From Piscinibacter defluvii (GTDB lineage: Bacteria; Pseudomonadota; Gammaproteobacteria; Burkholderiales; Burkholderiaceae_C), in assembly GCF_004011805.1 (NCBI RefSeq), contig NZ_RCHJ01000006.1:310001-374000 (forward strand): 64,000 bases of DNA, in the 5' to 3' direction. The notes beneath the pieces were generated by a model, which was not told the origin of the DNA, searched no databases, and was given only the letters and a program-made list of their open reading frames with translations. The position numbers were made by a program, and so were the translations under genes. This document shows positions 32,023 through 40,455 of this stretch, one piece after another (position 1 is the stretch's first letter; every line of letters starts with the position of its first letter).

Positions 32023-33163
32023 GATCGAAGTTTCCTGGCGTGCGCTCGTGACGGGCGCCGCGATTCTAGGCAGCCTGGCCGGCTGCGGCAGCCTGGTCGA
32101 CGACGGCCCACCCCCGGCCCCGGCCCCCTCGGCCAGCGCGCCGGCCGGGCCGGCCATCGTGCGCGCACGTTCGCGCTGGGTGCCGGTGGACTGGGCCGAG
32201 CTGCCGGGCTGGCAGCAGGATGCGACACGCGAGCTCTGGCCCGCGCTGCAGCGCGGCTGCGACAGGCCGGCGCCGGGCTGGCAGGGCATGTGCACCGCCG
32301 CGCGCGGGTTCGTGCCGGCCAGCGATGCGCAGGCGCGCGAGTGGCTGCAGGCGCGGCTGCAGCCCTACCGCGTCGAATCGCCCGAGGGCGCGGCCGACGG
32401 CCTGATCACCGGCTACTTCGAGCCGCTGGTCGAGGCGCAGCGCCTGCCGCGCGCCGGCTTCCGCGTGCCGCTGCATGCGCCGCCGGACGACCTCGGCGCG
32501 CGCAAGCCCTGGTGGACGCGCCAGCAGATCGACTCGCTGCCCGCCGCGCAGGCCGCCTTGCGCGGCCGCGAGCTGGCCTGGGTGGCCGACCCGCTGGACG
32601 CGCTGCTGCTGCAGGTGCAGGGCTCGGGCCGGCTGCTGCTGGCCGAGCCGAACGGCACGCGGCGCCTGGTGCGGCTGGCCTACGCGGGCCACAACGACCA
32701 GCCCTACAAGTCGGTCGGCCGCTGGCTGATCGAGCAGGGCGAGCTCAAGCCCGAGCAGGCCTCCTGGCCGGGGATCCGCGCCTGGGCACGCGCCAACCCG
32801 AAGCGGGTCAACGAGCTGCTGTGGAGCAACCCGCGCTACGTGTTCTTCCGCGAGGAGCCGCTGCCCGACCCGGCGCTCGGGCCGCGCGGCGCGCAGGCCG
32901 TGCCGCTGACGCCGGGCCGCTCGATCGCGGTCGACCCGCAGTCCATTCCCTACGGCACGCCGGTGTGGCTGGACGCCACCGAGCCCTTGTCGAGCACGCC
33001 GCTGCGCCGGCTGGTAATGGCGCAGGACACCGGCAGTGCGATCACCGGCGCGGTGCGGGCCGACTACTTCTGGGGCTGGGGCGAGGAGGCCGAGGCGCAG
33101 GCCGGGCGCATGAAGCAGCCGCTGCGGCTGTGGGTGCTGTGGCCGAAGTGGCCGTCGGGCTGA
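32021..33163 (+). CDS. mltA: Membrane-bound lytic murein transglycosylase A
   Basis: MltA cleaves peptidoglycan strands with formation of 1,6-anhydromuramic ends. The 380-residue product has a lipoprotein signal (lipobox LAGC near residue 20), so it should be anchored in the outer membrane. Family marks include GLITGYFEPLVEA, LLLQVQGSGRLLL, LAYAGHNDQPYKSVGRWL and, at the C terminus, VMAQDTGSAITGAVRADYFWG with the catalytic Asp (QDTG). ATG 32021 is chosen because CAGAAT, a -10-like hexamer, ends 7 nt upstream and no Shine-Dalgarno is seen. The frame is open to 31955 but that part lacks a signal-like sequence. Confidence 0.94.
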   Translation: MIEVSWRALVTGAAILGSLAGCGSLVDDGPPPAPAPSASAPAGPAIVRARSRWVPVDWAELPGWQQDATRELWPALQRGCDRPAPGWQGMCTAARGFVPASDAQAREWLQARLQPYRVESPEGAADGLITGYFEPLVEAQRLPRAGFRVPLHAPPDDLGARKPWWTRQQIDSLPAAQAALRGRELAWVADPLDALLLQVQGSGRLLLAEPNGTRRLVRLAYAGHNDQPYKSVGRWLIEQGELKPEQASWPGIRAWARANPKRVNELLWSNPRYVFFREEPLPDPALGPRGAQAVPLTPGRSIAVDPQSIPYGTPVWLDATEPLSSTPLRRLVMAQDTGSAITGAVRADYFWGWGEEAEAQAGRMKQPLRLWVLWPKWPSG

Positions 33164-33172
33164 CACGCTTGC

Positions 33173-33186
33173 TTGCGTCGGCGCAA
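33173..33186. promoter_or_regulatory. FixK-like palindrome TTGCG-N4-CGCAA
   Basis: TTGCGTCGGCGCAA is a perfect inverted repeat that fits TTG(A/C)-N6-(T/G)CAA and lies 53 bp before the next gene's ATG. A weak -10-like GAGCAT at 33209-33214 is 29.5 bp from its centre. The same TTGCG-N4-CGCAATCGCG pattern occurs at 39146. Confidence 0.4.
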
Positions 33187-33238
33187 TCGCGGCGCGGCGA
33201 CGAACGCGGAGCATGGGCGCGTCCCCAAGGAGGCCGCC

Positions 33239-33871
33239 ATGAAGCGCATTGCCGCCCTCGCCCTCGCCGCCCTGCTGGCTGCGCCGCTGGCCGCCGACGA
33301 GCGGCACCGTCCGCCGCCCAGCCGCCGCGTTCCGCCGCCGCCGGCGGTGTTCGACGGTCGCCACCGGCACGACCACTACTACCCCGCGCCCGGCTGGGTC
33401 GCTCCGGTGCTGCCGGGCAGCAGCATCGGCGTCACCTTCGGCGACGGGCAGTTCTTCTTCCACGGCGGGGTCTGGTACCGGCCCTACGGCACGCGCTTCC
33501 GCGTCGTGCTGCCGCCGCTGGGCATCGTGGTGCCGTTGCTGCCGCCGTCCTACGTCACGCTGTGGATCGGCGGTGTGCCGTACTACTACGCCAACGGCGT
33601 GTACTACGCGCCGGCGCCGGCCGGTTATGCGGTGGTCGCGCCGCCGCCGGGCGCCGACGGCGCGACGCCGGTGCCGCCGGCCCCGCCGCCGCGGCCGCTG
33701 CCCGAGCCGATCTACTACCCGCGCAGCGGCCAGAGCGCCGCGCAGCTGGAGACCGACCGGCGCGAGTGCAACCGCTGGGCCACGCAGCAGCCGGGGGCGG
33801 TGAGCGACCCGAGCATCTTCGAGCGCGCGCTGGCCGCCTGCATGGACGGGCGCGGCTACTCGTCGCGCTGA
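33239..33871 (+). CDS. Exported Pro/Tyr/Gly-rich protein (DUF6515-like)
   Basis: A 210-residue protein with a Sec signal peptide (MKRIAALALAALLAAPLAAD). A Pro/His/Arg-rich stretch (~25-60) comes next, then a Tyr/Gly/Pro-rich region with repeated short aromatic motifs (VWYRPYGTRFRVV, VPYYYANGVYYAPAP). The C-terminal block CNRWATQQPGAVSDP is shared with several families of small envelope proteins of unknown function. AAGGAGG precedes the ATG at the right distance, fixing the start. A FixK-like palindrome lies upstream. It ends 3 bases before the convergent Lrp-family gene. The DUF6515 assignment is tentative. Confidence 0.75.
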   Translation: MKRIAALALAALLAAPLAADERHRPPPSRRVPPPPAVFDGRHRHDHYYPAPGWVAPVLPGSSIGVTFGDGQFFFHGGVWYRPYGTRFRVVLPPLGIVVPLLPPSYVTLWIGGVPYYYANGVYYAPAPAGYAVVAPPPGADGATPVPPAPPPRPLPEPIYYPRSGQSAAQLETDRRECNRWATQQPGAVSDPSIFERALAACMDGRGYSSR

Positions 33872-33874
33872 GCC

Positions 33875-34414
33875 TCAGCGCGCCGCCGCGCGCAGGTGCG
33901 CCAGCGGCAGCGCGCCGCCGGACTTGACCTCGCCGAGCGAGAAGCTGGTGTGCACGTCCTTCACGTGCGGCAGCGCCATCAGCGCGTCGAGTGCGAAGCG
34001 CGAGAACGCATCCAGGTCGGTGGCCATCACCTGCAGCTCGAAGGTGCCCGAGCCCGAGATGTAGTGGCAGGAGATCACCTCGGGCAGGCGCCGGATGGCG
34101 TCCTCGAGCAGGCGGGTCGCCTCGACGGTGTTGCGGTCGGCGTCGATGCGCACGAAGGCCAGCACGCCGAGGCCGATCTTGCGCCGGTCGATCTCGGCCC
34201 TGTAGCCGGTGATGTAGCCCTGCTCCTCGAGCCAGCGCACGCGGCGCCAGGTCGGCGCGGCCGACAGGCCGATGCGCGAGGCCAGCTCCGCGTTGCTCAG
34301 GCGCGCATCCTGCTGGAGCTCGCGCAGGATCGCGATGTCGTAGCGGTCCAGCCCGGCGCCATGGGCCTCGGCGGCTTCCGTCGCGGGCTCTGGGGTTTTC
34401 CCGGGAATGGCCAT
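33875..34414 (-). CDS. Lrp/AsnC family transcriptional regulator
   Basis: A 179-residue regulator with an N-terminal helix-turn-helix (DIAILRELQQDARLSNAELA, then GLSAAPTWRRVRWLEEQGYI) and a C-terminal RAM ligand-binding domain (ISGSGTFELQVMATDLDAFS). About 20 extra residues precede the domain. CAGAAT lies on the minus strand at 34425-34430, 10 nt before the ATG. It is divergent from the indolepyruvate oxidoreductase gene, with 141 bases between starts. Lrp-type regulators next to that enzyme in related bacteria suggest it controls the gene in response to an aromatic or branched-chain amino acid. Confidence 0.92.
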   Translation of the reverse strand: MAIPGKTPEPATEAAEAHGAGLDRYDIAILRELQQDARLSNAELASRIGLSAAPTWRRVRWLEEQGYITGYRAEIDRRKIGLGVLAFVRIDADRNTVEATRLLEDAIRRLPEVISCHYISGSGTFELQVMATDLDAFSRFALDALMALPHVKDVHTSFSLGEVKSGGALPLAHLRAAAR

Positions 34415-34555
34415 GTTGAGCGTGATTCTGTTCGATCCTGGCTACCTTCAGCAAGATCGTTGCTCGAGCACTGCAGATTCAGGCAACAAAGGAAAGCACC
34501 TGCCCGAAGGCCTTGCCTACACTGCCGCCACGCACGCGCCGCTGGAGACCACCGC

Positions 34556-37500
34556 ATGAACGCACCCCTTCCCGAGGCCATCCGCAAGGCCCTGGAGAGC
34601 GTCACCCTCGACGACAAGTACAGCCTGGGCAGCGGCCGCGCCTTCATGAGCGGCGTGCAGGCGCTGGTGCGGCTGCCGATGCTGCAGCGCCAGCGCGATG
34701 CGATGGCCGGGCTCAACACCGCCGGCTTCGTCAGCGGCTACCGCGGCTCGCCGCTGGGCGGCTACGACCAGGCGCTCTGGCAGGCCAAGAAGCACCTCGC
34801 GGCGCAGAACATCGTGTTCCAGCCCGGGGTCAACGAGGAGCTCGCGGCCACTGCGGTGTGGGGCACGCAGCAGCTCGACCTGTACCCGCAGAGCAAGAAG
34901 TTCGACGGCGTGTTCGGCCTCTGGTACGGCAAGGGCCCGGGCGTGGACCGCTGCTCCGACGTCTTCAAGCACGCCAACATGGCCGGCACCGCGAAGCACG
35001 GCGGCGTGATCGCGATCGCCGGCGACGACCACATCGCCAAGAGCAGCACCGCCGCGCACCAGAGCGACCACATCTTCAAGGCCTGCGGCCTGCCGGTGTT
35101 CTTCCCCTCCAGCGTGCAGGACATCCTCGACATGGGCCTGCACGCCTTCGCGATGAGCCGCTTCGCCGGCGTGTGGAGTTCGATGAAGACGATCCAGGAG
35201 ATCGTCGAATCCTCGGCCAGCATCGCAGTGGACCCGGACCGCGTGAACATCCTGCTGCCCGAGGACTTCCCCGTGCCCCCCGGCGGCCTGCACATCCGCT
35301 GGCCCGATGCACCGCTCGAGCAGGAGGCGCGCCTGTTCGACCACAAGTGGTATGCGGCGCTCGCCTACGTGCGCGCCAACAAGCTCAACCACGACGTGAT
35401 CAGCGGCCCGAACGACCGCTTCGGCCTCATCGCCAGCGGCAAGGCCTACAACGACACCCGCCAGGCGCTCTTCGACCTCGGCCTCGACGAGGCGGCCTGC
35501 CGGCAGCTCGGCATCCGGCTGCACAAGGTCAACGTGGTGTGGCCGCTGGAGGCGACGATCACGCGCAGCTTCGCGCTCGGGCTGCAGGAGATCCTGGTCG
35601 TCGAGGAGAAGCGCCAGGTCATCGAGTACCAGCTCAAGGAGGAGCTGTACAACTGGCGGCCCGACGTGCGGCCCAACGTGCTGGGCAAGTTCGACGAGCC
35701 CGAGGGCGACACCTCCGGCGGCGAATGGTCGCGCCCGAACCCGAGCGAGAACTGGCTGCTGCGCGCCCAGGCCGACCTGACGCCCGCGCTGATCGCCAAG
35801 GCCATCGCCAGGCGGCTGAAGAAGCTCGGCGTCGATGCGGACACCGCGGCGCGCATGGACGCGCGCGTCGCGCTGATCGAGGCCAAGGAGCGCGCGCTCG
35901 CCGAGATCAAGACGGGGGGCGCGGATCGCACGCCCTGGTTCTGCAGCGGCTGCCCTCACAACACCAGCACCAAGGTGCCCGAGGGCTCGCGTGCGGTGGC
36001 CGGCATCGGCTGCCACTACATGGCGGTGTGGATGGACCGCAGCACCGTCACCTTCAGCCAGATGGGCGGCGAGGGCGTGTCGTGGGTCGGCCAGGCGCCG
36101 TTCACCACCGACCGGCATGTCTTCTCCAACCTCGGCGACGGCACCTACTACCACTCCGGCCTGCTGGCGGTGCGCCAGAGCATCGCCGCGGGCGTGAACA
36201 TCACCTACAAGATCCTGTTCAACGGCGCGGTGGCGATGACCGGTGGCCAGCCGGTGGACGGCCAACTCGACGTGGCGCAGATGACGCGCGAGCTCGAGGC
36301 CGAGGGCGCGAAGAAGATCGTCGTCGTCACCGACGAGCCGCAGAAGTACAGCGGCACGCCGGTGCGGCTCGCCCCGGGCGTCACCGTGCACCACCGCGAC
36401 GAGCTCGACCGCATCCAGCGCGAGCTGCGCGAAGTCGAAGGCTGCACGGTCATCATCTACGACCAGACCTGCGCCACCGAGAAGCGCCGCCGCCGCAAGC
36501 GCGGCACGATGGCGGAACCCGACCAGCGCGTGGTCATCAACGAGCTGGTGTGCGAGGGCTGCGGCGACTGCTCGGTGCAGTCCAACTGCCTGTCGGTCGA
36601 ACCCATCGAGACCGAGTTCGGCCGCAAGCGCCGCATCAACCAGAACACCTGCAACAAGGACTTCTCCTGCGTGAAGGGCTTCTGCCCGAGCTTCGTCACG
36701 GTGCAGGGCGGGCAGCTGAAGTCGGCGAAGAAGGACAAGGCGGCGCGGCCCGACCCGTTCGCGCTGCCCGAACTGCCCGAGCCCGCGCTGCCGCTGGCCG
36801 AGACGGCCTGGGGCATCGTCGTCGCCGGCGTCGGCGGCACCGGCGTGATCACCATCGGCCAGCTGCTCGGCATGGCCGCGCACCTCGAGGGCAAGGGCAT
36901 CGTCACGCAGGACGCCGCGGGCCTGGCGCAGAAGGGCGGCTCGACCTGGAGCCACATCCAGATCGCCAACCGGGCCGAGGCGATCCACACCACCAAGGTC
37001 GGCACCGCCGAGGCGCACCTCGTGATCGGCTGCGATGCGATCGTCGCCGCCAACAAGGCCACGCTGGCCGTGATGCGCGCCGGCCGCACCTTCGTGGCCA
37101 TGAACACCCACGGCACGCCGACGGCCTCGTTCGTGCACAACCCGAACTGGCAGTTCCCGGGCGGCAACTGCGAGGCGGCGGTGGCGGCCGCGGTCGGCCC
37201 GGACGGGCTCGGCGCGTTCGACGCCGACGCGCTGGCCACCGGCCTGCTGGGCGACTCGATCTACACCAACCCGCTGATGCTGGGTTACGCCTGGCAGAAG
37301 GGGCGCGTGCCGCTGTCCAAGGCCGCGCTGCTGCGCGCCATCGAGCTGAACGGCGTGCAGGTGGAGAACAACAAGGCAGCCTTCGAATGGGGCCGGCGTG
37401 CGGCGCATGACCTGGCGGCGGTGCAGTTGCTGCTCAAACCGGCGCAGGTGATCGAGTTCGTCAAGCGGCCCTCGCTGGAGGACATGATCGCCACGCGCGT

Positions 37501-38119
37501 CGAGTTCCTGACCGGCTACCAGGACAGCGCCTACGCGGCGCAGTACCGCGCCTTCGTCGAGAAGGTGCGCGCGGCCGAGGCGCCCCTGTCGAGCACCCGG
37601 CTCAGCGAGGCGGTGGCGCGCTACCTGTTCAAGCTGATGGCCTACAAGGACGAGTACGAGGTCGCCCGCCTGCACACCGACCGGCACTTCCTCGACAAGG
37701 TCGCCGCGCAGTTCGAGGGCGACTACAAGCTGCACTACCACCTGGCTCCGCCGCTGATCGCGAAGATCAACGAGCGCGGCGAACTGGTCAAGCAGCCCTA
37801 CGGCCCGTGGATGCTCAAGGCCTTCGGCGTGCTCGCCAGGTTCAAGGGCCTGCGCGGAGGCGCGCTGGACCTCTTCGGCCGCACCGACGAGCGCCGCACC
37901 GAGCGCGCACTGATCGGCGAGTACCGCAGCACCATCGAGGAACTGCTGGCCGGGCTGAACGCCGAGAACCTGCCGCTGGCCGTGGAGATCGCGCGCATCC
38001 CGGAAGAGGTCCGCGGCTATGGCCACGTGAAGGCGCGCCACCTCGCCGCAGCGCGGCCGAAGTGGGCCGCGCTGCAGGCGCGCTGGCGCGAGGGCGCCGG
38101 CGCGCGGCAGGCGGCCTGA
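34556..38119 (+). CDS. Fused indolepyruvate:ferredoxin oxidoreductase
   Basis: A 1187-residue single-chain 2-oxoacid:ferredoxin oxidoreductase that oxidatively decarboxylates aryl pyruvates (from aromatic amino acid breakdown) to acyl-CoA. The N-terminal half carries the IorA-like pyrimidine- and TPP-binding domains (GCHYMAVWMDRSTVTFSQMG, ~490). A [4Fe-4S] region begins near residue 666 (CEGCGDCSVQSNC, later CNKDFSCVKGFCP). An IorB-like gamma domain starts near 758 (GVGGTGVITIGQLLG), and the C-terminal ~230 residues are a family-specific domain. ATG 34556 gives MNAPLPEAIRKALESVTLDD; the open frame upstream overlaps the regulator gene antisense. Unbroken. Confidence 0.95.
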   Translation: MNAPLPEAIRKALESVTLDDKYSLGSGRAFMSGVQALVRLPMLQRQRDAMAGLNTAGFVSGYRGSPLGGYDQALWQAKKHLAAQNIVFQPGVNEELAATAVWGTQQLDLYPQSKKFDGVFGLWYGKGPGVDRCSDVFKHANMAGTAKHGGVIAIAGDDHIAKSSTAAHQSDHIFKACGLPVFFPSSVQDILDMGLHAFAMSRFAGVWSSMKTIQEIVESSASIAVDPDRVNILLPEDFPVPPGGLHIRWPDAPLEQEARLFDHKWYAALAYVRANKLNHDVISGPNDRFGLIASGKAYNDTRQALFDLGLDEAACRQLGIRLHKVNVVWPLEATITRSFALGLQEILVVEEKRQVIEYQLKEELYNWRPDVRPNVLGKFDEPEGDTSGGEWSRPNPSENWLLRAQADLTPALIAKAIARRLKKLGVDADTAARMDARVALIEAKERALAEIKTGGADRTPWFCSGCPHNTSTKVPEGSRAVAGIGCHYMAVWMDRSTVTFSQMGGEGVSWVGQAPFTTDRHVFSNLGDGTYYHSGLLAVRQSIAAGVNITYKILFNGAVAMTGGQPVDGQLDVAQMTRELEAEGAKKIVVVTDEPQKYSGTPVRLAPGVTVHHRDELDRIQRELREVEGCTVIIYDQTCATEKRRRRKRGTMAEPDQRVVINELVCEGCGDCSVQSNCLSVEPIETEFGRKRRINQNTCNKDFSCVKGFCPSFVTVQGGQLKSAKKDKAARPDPFALPELPEPALPLAETAWGIVVAGVGGTGVITIGQLLGMAAHLEGKGIVTQDAAGLAQKGGSTWSHIQIANRAEAIHTTKVGTAEAHLVIGCDAIVAANKATLAVMRAGRTFVAMNTHGTPTASFVHNPNWQFPGGNCEAAVAAAVGPDGLGAFDADALATGLLGDSIYTNPLMLGYAWQKGRVPLSKAALLRAIELNGVQVENNKAAFEWGRRAAHDLAAVQLLLKPAQVIEFVKRPSLEDMIATRVEFLTGYQDSAYAAQYRAFVEKVRAAEAPLSSTRLSEAVARYLFKLMAYKDEYEVARLHTDRHFLDKVAAQFEGDYKLHYHLAPPLIAKINERGELVKQPYGPWMLKAFGVLARFKGLRGGALDLFGRTDERRTERALIGEYRSTIEELLAGLNAENLPLAVEIARIPEEVRGYGHVKARHLAAARPKWAALQARWREGAGARQAA

Positions 38120-38134
38120 TCGGGCCCCGCCGGA

Positions 38135-39091
38135 TCAGAGCAGGTCGGTCCAGTTGACGACGGTGTTGCGCTCGTAGGTGCCGTTGCCGTCCTCGTCGAC
38201 CTCGAGTCGCACCTGGGTGTTGGACAGCACGGTGGCGCGCAGCTTGCCGGTCTTGCCCACGGCCAGGATCTGGCCGGCGTGCGGGTAGGCCTCGTTGTCG
38301 GTCTGAACCAGCGCCTGCGGGGTCGACAGGTCGAAGGTGCCGCCGGAGGCCACCGAGTCCACCGGGCCGGCGGCGACGGCGCGGGTCGTCGCGTCGGACA
38401 CGGTGTAGGTGGCCTCGGTCGCGTAGCCGCGCAGCAGCGAGACGGTGTCGCTGATCGCGCCGACGCTGGCATCCAGCACCAGTTCGTTGGCAACGCTCAG
38501 GCGCGACGTGATCACGCCCGGGCTGACCTGCAGCGACAGGCCGAAGCTGCCGTCCAGCGACGCGGTGTAGCCGGTGGCCGTGTCGCGCACCGAGAAGTTC
38601 GAGGTCGAGATGGCGAAGCCGATGCTCGACGAACCGAGCGAGCTGATCGTCAGCCGCAGCACGCCGCTGGCCACGGTGCCGGCACCGTCGTCGCAGTTGA
38701 TGAAGGTGACCTGGGCCGAGTCGCCGACGCTCTCGCCGGGGGGCGCGGTGTCGGTGGCCGTCGCGTCGGCCGCGCCGCCGCCCGGGCAGAGTTCGGCCGA
38801 CACGTCCTCGGCGATGCGCTTGCGCGTGGCCAGCGCCGCCGACTGCGCGCGCTTGACCACCAGCGGCGAGACGGCGCCGCCCGAGCCCGCCCCGGTGAAG
38901 CCGCCGACGGCACCCGACACCGAACTCCCGAAGCTGGCCCGCGCCACCTGCTGCTGGTTCTGCAGGTTGATGTTGACGGTGATCTCCGGGGCCGGCAGCG
39001 GCCCGTCGCCGCCGCCACCGCAGGCGGCGAGCAGCACGGCGAGCACGGCAGCACCGGCGGTACGGAACTTGGACAGCGGCGGACGGATCAT
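38135..39091 (-). CDS. Putative lipoprotein of unknown function
   Basis: A 318-residue exported protein beginning MIRPPLSKFRTAGAAVLAVL with a lipobox LAAC near residue 24, followed by a Gly/Asp tether. The mature part is Ser/Thr/Val-rich and beta-like with short repeats. It ends in EVDEDGNGTYERNTVVNWTD, which resembles a calcium-binding DxDxNG loop. An upstream ATG (39095-39097, MSMIRPP) is possible. The Shine-Dalgarno GAGGAG abuts that ATG directly and is 6 bases from ATG 39089-39091, so the latter is preferred. Convergent with the indolepyruvate oxidoreductase gene. Confidence 0.75.
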   Translation of the reverse strand: MIRPPLSKFRTAGAAVLAVLLAACGGGGDGPLPAPEITVNINLQNQQQVARASFGSSVSGAVGGFTGAGSGGAVSPLVVKRAQSAALATRKRIAEDVSAELCPGGGAADATATDTAPPGESVGDSAQVTFINCDDGAGTVASGVLRLTISSLGSSSIGFAISTSNFSVRDTATGYTASLDGSFGLSLQVSPGVITSRLSVANELVLDASVGAISDTVSLLRGYATEATYTVSDATTRAVAAGPVDSVASGGTFDLSTPQALVQTDNEAYPHAGQILAVGKTGKLRATVLSNTQVRLEVDEDGNGTYERNTVVNWTDLL

Positions 39092-39118
39092 GGACATCTC
39101 CTCGGAGTGAGCCAGCGC

Positions 39119-39159
39119 ACTCTAACGCCGACATGTTGCCTCGCGTTGCGGCGACGCAA
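39119..39159 (-). promoter_or_regulatory. Lipoprotein-gene promoter: FixK-like palindrome and -10
   Basis: TTGCGGCGACGCAA (39146-39159) is a perfect TTGCG-N4-CGCAA palindrome. A minus-strand -10 TAGAGT lies at 39119-39124. The distance from palindrome centre to the upstream edge of the -10 is 28.5 bp, the same as at narX, giving a centre at -40.5 from the predicted start. This points to activation of the lipoprotein gene by a CRP/FNR-family protein. Confidence 0.5.
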
Positions 39160-39292
39160 TCGCGTGCTGGCAAGATTTTTGAACGCACGCATCAACGGCG
39201 GTGAAGCGGCTGCGGTTGACAGCCGCCTACAGTGCGTCCGTCCGCCGCGGCGGCCCGTACGTCGGGCATCGGTTCCAAGAACGTCCTCGAAC

Positions 39293-39829
39293 ATGGCCAG
39301 CACCCCGCGCTACACCACCACCGCCATCCTGCTGCACTGGCTGCTGGGCCTGGCGATCCTCGGCAGCTTCTGCGTCGGCGTCTACATGGCCGACCTCCCG
39401 ATGTCGCCCCAGCGGCTCAAGCTTTACAACTGGCACAAGTGGGCCGGGGTCACGATCCTGGCGTTGTCGGCGCTGCGCCTGCTGTGGCGCCTGACCCACC
39501 GCCCGCCGGCCGACCCGCCGATGCCGGCCTGGCAGGCCGCCGCCGCCCACTGGACGCACCGCCTGCTCTACCTGCTGTTCTTCGCCGTGCCGCTGGCGGG
39601 CTGGGCCTACACCTCCTCGGCCGGCTTCCCCGTGGTGCTGTTCGGCGTGCTGCCGCTGCCGGACTTCGTGCCGGTGGACAAGCCGCTGTCCGAGGTCTTC
39701 AAGCTGGCGCACAAGGTGCTGGCCTTCTCGCTCGGCGCACTCGTGCTCGTGCACATCGCCGCCGCCCTGAAACACCAGTTCGTCGACCGCGACGGCCTGC
39801 TCGAGCGCATGCGCCCGCGGCGCGCCTGA
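39293..39829 (+). CDS. Cytochrome b561
   Basis: A 178-residue four-helix membrane cytochrome of the bacterial b561 type. The heme-ligand histidines fall in the expected helices (AILLHWLLGLAILG, NWHKWAGVTILAL, FKLAHKVLAFSLGALVLVHI). It probably moves electrons between the quinone pool and periplasmic acceptors, or superoxide in some cases. It heads a run with three YceI genes (gap of 13 bases to the first), a pairing very common in betaproteobacteria and thought to link YceI to electron or isoprenoid quinone handling. No good Shine-Dalgarno precedes ATG 39293. Confidence 0.92.
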   Translation: MASTPRYTTTAILLHWLLGLAILGSFCVGVYMADLPMSPQRLKLYNWHKWAGVTILALSALRLLWRLTHRPPADPPMPAWQAAAAHWTHRLLYLLFFAVPLAGWAYTSSAGFPVVLFGVLPLPDFVPVDKPLSEVFKLAHKVLAFSLGALVLVHIAAALKHQFVDRDGLLERMRPRRA

Positions 39830-39842
39830 GGAAACCATCCCC

Positions 39843-40403
39843 ATGAAGAACATCGTCATCGTTTCGACCCTCGCCGTCGCCGCCTGGAGCGGCAGCGCCG
39901 CAGCGCAGCAGGTGCAGCCGGCGGGCAGCGAGATCGCCTTCACCAGCAAGCAGATGGGTGTGCCGGTGGACGGCCAGTTCCGCAAGTTCGACGCCCAGGT
40001 GGCGTTCGACCCCAAGAAGCCCGAGGCGGCGCGCATCGCCTTCACGATCGACCTGGCCAGCGTGACGCTCGGCTCGGCCGAGGTCGAGGCCGAGGTGGTC
40101 AAGCCGGACTGGTTCGACACCAAGAAGTTTCCTCAGGCCCGCTTCCAGAGCACCGCGGTCAAGCCCGCCGGCCCGGGCAAGTTCGAGGTGGCCGGCACGC
40201 TGACCATCAAGGGCGCGAGCCAGAACGTGGTGGTGCCCGTCGCGCTGGCCCAGTCCGGCGCCGCCACCACCGCCACCGGCGCCTTCACGATCAAGCGGCT
40301 CGACTACCGCATCGGCGACGGCGACTGGAAGGACACCTCGATGGTCGCCAACGACGTGCAGGTGCGCTTCAAGCTCGCGCTGACCGGCGTCGCCGCGCTC
40401 TGA
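39843..40403 (+). CDS. YceI family periplasmic protein (copy 1)
   Basis: A 186-residue exported protein: signal peptide MKNIVIVSTLAVAAWSGSAA, then a YceI lipocalin-like beta barrel that binds long isoprenoid chains in known members. The domain is visible from GSEIAFTSKQMGVPVDGQFR to VQVRFKLALTG, with FKIKG-type strands (LTIKGASQNVVVPV). It is the most divergent of the three copies here. The start follows the cytochrome b561 stop by 13 bases with GAGGAAA in between. Likely handles a quinone-like lipid with the cytochrome, which is inference from context. Confidence 0.93.
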   Translation: MKNIVIVSTLAVAAWSGSAAAQQVQPAGSEIAFTSKQMGVPVDGQFRKFDAQVAFDPKKPEAARIAFTIDLASVTLGSAEVEAEVVKPDWFDTKKFPQARFQSTAVKPAGPGKFEVAGTLTIKGASQNVVVPVALAQSGAATTATGAFTIKRLDYRIGDGDWKDTSMVANDVQVRFKLALTGVAAL

Positions 40404-40455
40404 CCGCTTCCCGACCCACCCCGCCTTAACCCTTCCCCAACCCACCGACCGCACC

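Noticed and set aside
39216-39233. Sigma-70 promoter TTGACA/TACAGT before cytochrome b561.
   Set aside because: The hexamers are only 6 bp apart, far too close to work together.
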